Shown piece after piece: positions 26,101 through 34,600 of a stretch of 40,780 nucleotides of DNA. The translations under genes were made by a program, and so were the position numbers. The notes beneath the pieces are model-generated. The model did not search any database. It had not been told where the DNA came from and saw only the letters and a list, made by a program, of their open reading frames with translations. The stretch is from Clostridiales bacterium (GTDB lineage: Bacteria > Bacillota > Clostridia > Saccharofermentanales > Saccharofermentanaceae), in assembly GCA_017964005.1 (NCBI GenBank), contig JAGCSR010000039.1, positions 1 to 40,780 on the forward strand. Reading direction: 5' to 3'. Numbering within the stretch: the stretch's first letter is position 1; every line of letters starts with the position of its first letter.

Positions 26101-28467
26101 ACACCTGACATTGATGCCAAGAACCTCAAGACGGGTAACGCTCTTGTTGACGGAGTAGACTATACTCTTACTTACACGGGTAATACTGCAGCAGGTTCTG
26201 CAAAGGTTACTATCAATGGTATTGGTAACTACTATAATACTACGAGCAAATCGTTCACGATCTCTGCCAGAGATATAAAGGATAATGATATCGTAGTAGC
26301 TGATGTTCCGGCTTTGACCTATTCTGGTGGGGCACATCTTACACCTATTCCTACTATCACATACAACGATATGACTCTGGTGAAGGATGTAGATTACACC
26401 ATAAGTTACACTAACAATCAGAAAGCCGGAACAGCAACCATTGTCATCAACGGTTCAAAGAATTACAGTAACGGTAATCCCAATGAAGCAAGGAAAGTCA
26501 ATTTTACCATCGATCCGTTTGAGTTAACTGCAGCGAACACTTCTGTTACGGTTAATCCGATCGAATATACCGGCTTGCCTCTTACACCTAATTTTGATGT
26601 GAAATCAATCACATTCAATACGGGTCTTAGTAAGAACAATGATGGTACGGGTGATGTCAAATACTCTTATTCCAACAATATCAATGTTGGATCTACGGGT
26701 GTAATAACCATTTCGGGTACAAATAACTACACCGGAACATTTACCACAAACTTCACTATCACTCCTACTCATGTTAATAACATGGATATTGAGAATCCGC
26801 CTGAGGCATTCTATGATGGAACTGAGCATAGACCTGACATCGTAGCAAAGAACAAGAATACCGGTGCCAGACTCAAGGCAGGTATCGACTACTATCTCGA
26901 GTATGAGAACAATACCGATGTTGGAAATGCTAAGGTCATCATCAACGGTATGGGCAACTACACGGGTAAGACTGAAAGAACCTTCAAGATCGCTGCATGC
27001 AACATCGCCGATACAAAGATCTCTGCTATTCCGGATCAGACATTCCAGTTCGGTGAAGGCATCAGACCTGCTGTAACTCTTGTCTATGACGGAAGAACAC
27101 TTACTCAGGATGTTGATTACAGGATCGAGTACAGGGACAACTACAATGTCGGTACAGCTACCATGACATTCGTCGGCTTGGGTGATTTCGGCGGCACGAC
27201 CACCAGAACATTCAAGATCAATCCTTATGTGCTGACAGCTTCCAACACGAAGATCACGGTTGATGAGGTTAACTACGACGGTAAGGCAAAGACTCCTGGC
27301 GTTAAGGTTGAGCTGACCGAGAACGGCAGAGGCCTTGCACGTAACGATGAAGGCAACGCTGACTTCAAGGTTACTTATTCCAACAATGTTAACTCCGGTA
27401 CAGATTCTGCATCCGTTGTTATCACAGGTACAAAGAACTTCACAGGTTCCGTTACCAAGAAGTTCTCCATCAAGGGTATCGATATCAACCGTGCAGGCAA
27501 TGAGAATGTTGAGCCTGTTGCTTACACCGGAAGTGCTGTCACACCTAAGGTCAAGCTGACATTTGATGGCAAGACATTGACGGAAGGCACAGATTACAAG
27601 CTTTCCTACAAGGATAATGTCAACCCCGGTGAGGCTACGATCATCGTAACAGGTCTCGGCAACTTCAACGGCACCAAGGAGATCAAGTTCAGGATCAAGT
27701 CCGCTGCAGTCCGCTTCAATGCTGACAGCATGGATGTTGTTGCAGGCGATACTAAGAGAATGCCTTTCGATGCAGACGAGAAGGTAACCTGGACTTCTTC
27801 CGACAAGAAGATCTGTACGGTCAATGTCAACGGCGAAGTAACCGGTAAGATGGCAGGCAAGGTAACGATCACAGGTAAGACTGCATCCGGTATCTCTGCT
27901 TCCATCAGTGTTCAGGTTCTCTATAAGGACGTTACGAATACAGGCGACTTCTGGTACAAGCCTACTTACTACCTCACAAATATCGATGTAGTTAAGGGTT
28001 ATGACAACCAGACAACCTTCAAGCCTGCTAACGAGTGTACGAGAGGCCAGATGGTTACATTCCTGTGGAGACTCCAGGGATGCCCGAATCCTAAGACCAC
28101 CGTATCCAAGTTCAAGGATGTAAAGAAGAGCGACTACTTCTTCAAGGCAGTCCTCTGGGGCAACGAGAACCACATCGTTGAGGGTTACAAGGACGGAACA
28201 TTCGGTCCTAAGATCGTTTGCCAGAGAAAGCATGCCGTAACATTCATGTGGAGATTGGCCGGTAAGCCTGCTCCTAAGACAACCAAGAACAAGTTCAAGG
28301 ATGTTAAGAAGAGTGATTACTTCTACAAGGCAGTGCTCTGGGCATCCGAGAAGAAGATCGTTGAAGGCTACGCAGGCGGCAAGTTCAAGCCTGACGGAAA
28401 CTGCCTGAGACGTCAGATGGTTACATTCCTGTATAAGTACGACAAGTACGTAAACGGGAAAGGGTAA
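23164..28467 (+). CDS. Giant exported SLH-domain protein 1 with Ig-like repeat array
   Basis: 1767 residues from the ATG at 23164, chosen for its CAGGAGGG site and signal peptide (MLKVVKKSLSALLAVVMIISTWSVVWAA). Order: an unrecognised N-terminal domain (about 30-355, with Cys pairs VCCYE and KCYCKE); a BIG2-like domain (about 359-446, SSSDASVATVDKNTGIVTAVAIGEAEITA); further Ig-like domains (to about 789); nine repeats (790-1511); another BIG2-like domain (1512-1586, WTSSDKKICTVNVNGEVTGKMAG); three SLH domains (1587-1767). The SLH signature sites read CTRGQ, CQRKH and CLRRQ. SLH domains bind pyruvylated wall polymers, so this should be a surface or S-layer-associated protein with a long stalk; ligand unknown. 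Bases 23.2-26.8 kb are far more AT-rich than the 3' third. It is paralogous to the next gene. Confidence 0.9.
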   Translation: MLKVVKKSLSALLAVVMIISTWSVVWAADGDTSNYEVEIVDELEYDGVTYSNLANHGKYVKPAGGSGTIYLDQSPESLDDGRLKLKNKLDPDETEPGFDDTTNPMQLYRGTDTALRNLSIARDELYANYSANYFTVIHVSTKNKTGNPISFGSSDPMVLNVRHVCCYEMTELSSDYDKYFLVYVTKESLPDSEFLISQGEGTSVLRITMHKAVRLTKCYCKETEFIEQYSTSTMAGYDRVTMNDATVFAKQVSMPIDYIQGETLHFVFDRTETSEGKTDDTIEYELYDGNTRILPPNFIVSKDEDGLGAMVQIPENIAQVGKVFKLRMVNTPVGDVDTKTGNNLARPYWDININVVKSNPITSLKFSKDSYNLTMVNNKTMELKPELTIAPTDVTDKVYFSSSDASVATVDKNTGIVTAVAIGEAEITAYSRHNPNVKTTCTICVRPDLQAILIDGPDNIVQGQTLSVEYSLTPSIADGIDPTDIVWTSSNTDYLTVTAPDAQGTVKITATDKAISGSDNYVSVTLTAKSSNSAVTATKNILVWADTPSGDMIFTPELVGETHTNLKKSLVTLGADEYNIYDEQSVKIGTQLLNSQGQTSTDKLNWRVTIDGTSITNSPLSAASSYFSYTYNKNAEDKNLTLNFLRSKYAKITLTGYAVVDDTNDNISNPHFVKSIVFHVNRKTTSITTAVIEGPKLDSVGTGDEITVQYTLNSNVQTNVDRAYIISDDPDVLFVESYTNVGRIGTIKLKALKEGSANLKMYATYDVALTTGDTTYYTCLNSVNIPVKYNINDATVESSFSDKVYKNNPYTVDQIKNELSLSYEGSALTYNTNYSISEIKNNRDVGECTVIVSGKGDYAGTMELTFNITPYILSDDDSMTVDSNNVYTGLQVTPGVSLRAPSIGATLTKNTDYTVSYDNNIEAGEDTATVTVEGVGNYAGLVEKTFTIKPRSITDGAFVQINNLYPDSNGIVIYDGQAYTPDIDAKNLKTGNALVDGVDYTLTYTGNTAAGSAKVTINGIGNYYNTTSKSFTISARDIKDNDIVVADVPALTYSGGAHLTPIPTITYNDMTLVKDVDYTISYTNNQKAGTATIVINGSKNYSNGNPNEARKVNFTIDPFELTAANTSVTVNPIEYTGLPLTPNFDVKSITFNTGLSKNNDGTGDVKYSYSNNINVGSTGVITISGTNNYTGTFTTNFTITPTHVNNMDIENPPEAFYDGTEHRPDIVAKNKNTGARLKAGIDYYLEYENNTDVGNAKVIINGMGNYTGKTERTFKIAACNIADTKISAIPDQTFQFGEGIRPAVTLVYDGRTLTQDVDYRIEYRDNYNVGTATMTFVGLGDFGGTTTRTFKINPYVLTASNTKITVDEVNYDGKAKTPGVKVELTENGRGLARNDEGNADFKVTYSNNVNSGTDSASVVITGTKNFTGSVTKKFSIKGIDINRAGNENVEPVAYTGSAVTPKVKLTFDGKTLTEGTDYKLSYKDNVNPGEATIIVTGLGNFNGTKEIKFRIKSAAVRFNADSMDVVAGDTKRMPFDADEKVTWTSSDKKICTVNVNGEVTGKMAGKVTITGKTASGISASISVQVLYKDVTNTGDFWYKPTYYLTNIDVVKGYDNQTTFKPANECTRGQMVTFLWRLQGCPNPKTTVSKFKDVKKSDYFFKAVLWGNENHIVEGYKDGTFGPKIVCQRKHAVTFMWRLAGKPAPKTTKNKFKDVKKSDYFYKAVLWASEKKIVEGYAGGKFKPDGNCLRRQMVTFLYKYDKYVNGKG
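25531..27696 (+). repeat. Array of nine 75-85 residue repeats in SLH protein 1
   Basis: Each module ends in a pattern like DYxLSYxNNxxxGxATVTVxGxGNYxGTxxxxFxI, similar to YDG/MBG-type Ig repeats in gut Firmicutes. Module starts: 25531, 25768, 26008, 26263, 26512, 26761, 26992, 27220, 27472. By internal signatures the order is lead, A', B, C, A, B, C, A, terminal. A opens like PFELTAANT and usually carries a RxDxGxADF insert; B has AKNxxTG; C has xxTLVxDVDY. The last five modules are 83, 77, 76, 84 and 75 residues. Confidence 0.88.
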
Positions 28468-28503
28468 TCTGAACGGGTTCAACCCTAAGTCGAACTGAGA
28501 ATG

Positions 28504-28551
28504 CCGGGGCTGTCCATCGGGGCAGCCCCGGTTTATTGTTTATTTATTTTT
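28504..28551 (+). terminator. Intrinsic terminator after SLH gene 1
   Basis: CCGGGGCTGTCC (28504-28515) and GGGGCAGCCCCGG (28519-28531) form a strong stem with a three-base loop, followed by a long T-rich stretch. The core GGCTGTCC..TCGGGGCAGCC is shared with the terminator after SLH gene 2. Confidence 0.92.
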
Positions 28552-28580
28552 TTATAATAGAAATAATATCCCGGGGAGGA

Positions 28581-28618
28581 TATAATACAAAGGTTTGAAT
28601 ATATCTGTCCTTGGACAG
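28581..28618 (+). promoter_or_regulatory. Candidate -10 box and leader hairpin of SLH gene 2
   Basis: A perfect TATAAT is at 28581-28586 (another at 28553-28558). No convincing -35 is seen for either. The palindrome CTGTCCTTGGACAG (28605-28618) would form a short stem in the leader, followed by an A-rich stretch and ACAGGAGG before the ATG. The layout mirrors the leader of SLH gene 1. Confidence 0.5.
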
Positions 28619-28636
28619 TAAAAACAGGAGGATCTT

Positions 28637-31600
28637 ATGCTTAGACAGTTTAAGAAAGGCATCTCGGCATTGCTTGCGACAGCAATGGTATTCTCGAGCT
28701 GGGCTATGGCCTGGGCAGATACCGGCGCTGACATTTTGAGCGATTACCAGATAACGCTTAAAGACAAAATCACTTATAGTGATTACGCTACTTTCTCTTC
28801 GGATTCAGGACTCATTCAAGATTCCAATTCCGTTGAGGTAAAAGCCAGCGCAGGACACAGCAAGCTTGTCCTGGATGACAATGACGAAGAGGGTGTTCTT
28901 TATATCGATCAGGGACCTGCAGGCAGTGACCCTGTCAGTATGGAAGACATTCTGAACGGATATTTTGAAGAGCATCCCGATGCCGATCAGGATGCGTATA
29001 ATGCTGCCCGGGATGAGTTGATCAAGGATCATGATCCGCTGGGCCTTAAGGGCAAGCCTTATGTTGCGATCCTTCATATCGAGGGTGATCCTGATAAGGG
29101 CGATGTAAGAGTTACTGTTCAGGATCCGACTGTCGGATCAAACAAGAGATGGTCTTTGTTCAAGGTTAACCAGATGGGTACGGATAATGATTTTATCCTG
29201 TATGCCAATCCGGGATCTTCTGACGAGACATCCCTGTCTATAACACAGAGCGAATCAAGTGCTGTAACGAGAAAGCTTACTGTAAAGAAAGCGATCCCCT
29301 TCACTGAATTCTTTATCAGGGAGGAAGCGGTACTCGGGCAGAGCGAAGGTCAGGCCATCGCATCTTACGAGAACGGAAAGGTCAACAGCATCCAGTCCAT
29401 AGAATGCATGTGCGATGACGAATTCCATTTTGTTTTCGACAGGACGAAGACCTTGGCCGGAACTTCAGGCGACACAGTTGTCTATAAGCTTGAAGAGAAT
29501 AACGGGGAGGTAGATGGCGCTGTTACCGTTACATATGATGATGAGACAAAAACAAGCGCAAAGGTTAAGATCAACGGCGATCTTTTGGATCTGTCAAAGC
29601 CGCATCTGCTTGTGATCGATGTGAACTCTTCCGCTTTCGATGAGGCGACCGGAGCTGAACGTCTCACCAGACCGTTGATAGCTATCGGGCTTGATATCCT
29701 TCCCCTTAAGCCTTTTACAGCAGTTGATATAGCAGAAGATACTTATGAGATCTCTACTGTAAAGACACCTGCATTTGATCTTGCAGCAGAGATCGCTACA
29801 GAACCTGCTGATGCAGTAGACCGTCTGATCTATACATCTTCTGATGAGAATGTTGCTACTGTTGACGAGAACGGTGTTATTACTGCCGTTGGCCCCGGTA
29901 CAGTTACTGTTACGGCAGCATCCGAGAAGGGTGCCGAGTCAGACTCCTGCGAGATAACGGTAAAACCTGATGTAACATCTATTGTGATCAATGATCCTTC
30001 CGAGATCGTAGTCGGTGAGGAGAAGGATGTTGAGTTCACGGTTGTTCCTGCATATGATGCTGTAGATAATCCGTCAGATCCTGAAGATGTAACCTGGTCT
30101 TCCGAGGATGATACGATCCTTACAGTAACACAGGACACGGACGGATCCGTTAAGATCGCCGTTCCCGATACTGCGGATCTTGGAGGAAAGACCAGCACTA
30201 AGGTAAAGATCTTCGCAACAACCAATTATGGCGTTGAGAATGAGACTAAGGCTGAAAAAGAGATCACCGTATATACAAACACTGCAACCACGGCTATTAC
30301 CAATACCGTAGAGCAGACCGATACTGATCCCGTTAATCTGTCGAAGTCCCTTAATGAGATCACGGCAGGGGAAGAGTATTCCATCTATGACGGACAGTCT
30401 GTTAAGATCACTTCTGATACAAAGGGTACAGATGACAAGCCTACTATCGATACTATTACATGGAAGGCGACCATCGGTTCTACAATTACAGATGCAGACC
30501 TTACAGATTCCAAAGTCCAGAAGTGGATCTCTACATCTTACGATCCGGATACGAAGGAACTCAGCGTAACATTCCTTGACGGAAAGAACGGTGATGTTAT
30601 CCTGACTGCATATGCTGATTCTGATGATACCGTCAGAAGCACGGTTACATTCCATGTAAATAAGAAGACGACAGGATTGGATTATTCCGCTTCCACCGAA
30701 CTTGATCAGCTGGTGGCAGGTCAGGAATTTACTGTCGATTACACATTGCAGCCTAACGATTCTCTTAATGTTGATTCTGTCTATGTTGAATCTTCCGATG
30801 ACACAGTTCTTGAGGTTACGGATTATGCAACTCCCGGAACTATCAGCCTTAAGGCCGTAGGCGCAGGTAATGCTAAGATCCTGGTATATGCAACTTACGA
30901 TAATGCTCTGACAGGGTCGGATACGACATACTACACATATATCGAGCAGATCGATGTTGTGGTTAAGAAAGATATCAAGGATGCAGAGATTTCCGCTATC
31001 TCCGACAAGATCTTCAAGAATGCCCGGTTTACTGTAGAAGATATTGCGGATGAAGTAGTTGTAAAGCACGGCGGAACAACTCTCGTAAGCGGCACGGATT
31101 ATGATCTGGCCATAACCGACGGCGGATTTGATGTTGGAACTTGCACTGTTACCGTTACAGGTAAGGGTGCAAGCTACGCTGGTTCTGCAAAAGTGACTTT
31201 TGAGATCTTACCTTATGATGTTACGGGATCTGCCATCGAAGTAGTCGATCCTGATAAGATCTTCTATACAGGTCTTCCTGTAGAACCCGAGGTTAAGATC
31301 ACGGTTGCAGGCCTGAATGATGTTGTTCTCAAGGCCGGCACAGATTATGCGCTTTCTTATACCTCCAACACTGATGTTGCAGAAGGTCCGGCAACCGTTA
31401 CGGCTACTGCAACAGGCAATTATACAGGCACACTGGATACAACATTTGATGTCCTGCCCAGAGCTATAGGAAATACAACGGTTGTCTCTATCGACACCTT
31501 GTATGAGGATTCCGGCAATAGGACTGTTTATACCGGAGCTCCCATCGAGCCTACGATCACTGCCAAGAACGTTAATACGGGCGATGAACTTGTTGAAGGC

Positions 31601-34600
31601 ACTGATTATGAACTGTCATATGAAGATAATGAGAATATAGGATTTGCGCACGTTATAGTTACAGGTAAGGGTAATTACGATAACACAACAATGCTCGTCT
31701 TTGAGATCGTGCCCCATGACTTTACTGATGTTGATATCGAGCCTATCGCAGATCTTATCTATAACGGCGAGGATCAGTGCCCTGAGCCTAAGGTAACTTT
31801 CGATGGCAATGATCTTGTTAAGGATGTTGATTATGAGCTCTCCTGGAGTGACAACAGGGATGTCGGAACAGGTCATGTTACTGTTACCGGTATCGGCAAT
31901 TTCGACTTCAGCGAGACTTGCGATTTTGCCATCACAGAGTATGAACTGACAGAAGCTAATACGGAGATCACATATGACAGGATCGTATATAACGGTCTTG
32001 ATCAGACTCCGGAGCTCGTAGTTAAGATCAAGGATTCCGCATCCCCTCTGAACGGCACTGTTATCGCAAGAGCGGATGACGGCAGTGCGGATTACAAAGT
32101 TGCATACAGCGACAACATCGATGCAACGGAAGAGGCTATTGCTACCATAACCGCTACCAATAACTACACCGGTGAGTTTGATTTCAAGTTCACAATCAGC
32201 CGTGCTCCCATCACTGAGATCGAGATAGATGATCAGCCTAATATGGTCTATACAGGCGATGCTTTGGAGCCTGATATCTCCGCAAGGTTTATCGTTAAGT
32301 CGGTCGACGCAGGCGGATATCCCGTAGAAACAGCTGTAGATCTTGTTCTCGGAACAGATTATGATCTTGCTTATGACAACAACTTCAATGCAAGCAATAC
32401 TTCCATTAACAGTCATATGGCAAAGATCACGATCAAAGCGACAAAGAACTTTATCGGTTCTACCGATATCTTCTTTACTATCGATCCTCTGGACATCGGT
32501 GACGCAACCGTTACGGTAGATCCCATCGCAGACGAGACTTATGATCTTGATTACCATACACCTGATCCGGTCGTAAATTTCGACAACGGCAACGGTGTAT
32601 CCTATGTGATGAAGCCCGGCGAGGATTATGAGGTTGACTGGAACAATAACTTCGACGCTACAACCGCAGCGGAAGTCAACATCTCCGGTCTTAACAACTT
32701 CACATCCTCAAGGATCGAGAACTTTGTTATCAATCCTTATGATATCGAAGCAGCTAATACTGACGGCAAGCTCGGTATCGAGTTCGAGCGAGTTGTCTAT
32801 AATGGACTGCCCCAGACTCCTGAGTTTACTATCGTCGTTGATGATGCCGATAACGGCTTCAAGGGATATTATCTCTTCAGGAACGACAAGGGCTACGGTG
32901 ACTTTACTGTCGCATATACCGATAATGTCAATGCTGTTGACGATTCCAAGGTAACGATCACGGGTACAGGAAACTATACAGGTTCCTTCGATGTTGACTT
33001 CGATATCGTTCCCGCAGAAGTAACAGACAGCAACTTCGTTATCACAAAGCTCGACGATATTATCTATGACGGTGCAAAGCACACACCCGAGATCGAAGCT
33101 AAGTGGATGCAGCCTGATCCCAATCCCGATGTGGATCCTACACCTGTCGATCTTGTAAAGGATACTGATTACACCCTTGATTACGGCGAGAATACCAATG
33201 CCGGAACTGCTGATGTTATCGTAACCGGTACAGGCAACTTCAAGGGCACAAAGACTATCCACTTCACGATCGAGCGTAAGGACATCAGTGCTGATGATGT
33301 CGCATTCACCGCTATTGCTGATGAGACTTATACGACCAAAGAGATCACGCCTTTCCCTGAGATCGTCTATAACGAGATGACTCTGGTTAACGGCAAGGAT
33401 GTCAGCTGTGAGTATAAGGATAATGTGAATGCCGGCACCGCACTCGTCACAGTTACCGGTATCGGCAATTACAAGGGTTCGAAGGATGTTGAGTTCACTA
33501 TCCTTCCTTATGAACTGACTGCCGACAACACCAAGGTCACCATCGATGCTATCGAGTACACCGGTGTTGCCCGCGAGCCTGCTGTTACGGTTTTCGTAAA
33601 TGATTTCGACAGGTTCATCGGCAGGAAGGACAACGGTACCGCCGACTTCAAGATCTCCTATAAGGATAATGTCAATGCCGGTAACGAAGCCGTTGCTACA
33701 GTTACAGGTACAAAGAACTACACAGGCGAGTTTGATGTTAAGTTTACGATCGATCCTGCGAACGTAAGCAATATGAGCATCAAAGCTATGGATGACCTTA
33801 TCTATAACGGCGCAGCTCAGGAGCCTGACATCAACGCCACCAATAAGGTTACTCAGGATAAGCTCGTATCCGGAACAGATTACGAACTCGAGTACAAGAA
33901 CAACGAGAATGTTGGAACTGCGATCGTTACGGTCAAGGGTCTCGGCAACTATACGGGCACCAGGACAGTTAACTTCAGGATCGCAGCAGAATCCATTGCC
34001 AATACCAAGATCGCAGATATCGAGGATCAGGTATATGCATTCGGTAAAGCGATCAAGCCTTCTTTGACCATCACATTTGCTGATAAGACTCTTGTTGAGG
34101 GCAAGGATTACAGAGTCGTTTACAAGGATAATATCGATGCAGGAACCGCAACTGTTACGATAACCGGTATCGGCAACTTCGGCAGCACGAAGGCAGTTAC
34201 ATTCAAGATCACACCTTTCGAACTTACAGATTTCAACGCTGATATCGCGATCGATGCTGTAAGCTATGACGGAACGGCCAAGACTCCTAACGTGACTGTA
34301 ACCGTTAAGGATTCCGGTCGTGTGATCGCCCGCAATGATATGGGCACCGCAGACTTCAAGGTAACCTATTCCGATAATACTGCTTCCGGCCAGGATACAG
34401 CTTCCGCTGTTATTACCGGTACGAACAACTTCACGGGTTCTGTTACCAAGAAGTTCACCATCAATGCCGTTAATATCGATTATGCAGGCGCAGAGTCAAT
34501 TCCTGCCAAGAATTACACCGGCAAGGAGATCACACCTAAGGTCAACCTGACATACAAGACAAAGAAGCTTGTTGAAGGTACCGATTATGAGGTTGCTTAC

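Noticed and set aside
26605..28482. A 625-codon open frame on the minus strand opposite the 3' part of SLH gene 1, and similar long antisense frames at 30074-31069, 31616-32557 and 34496-35512
   Set aside because: They mirror a repetitive coding region with biased codon use. Their translations show no family pattern, no signal and no ribosome binding site, and they track the sense gene's repeats.
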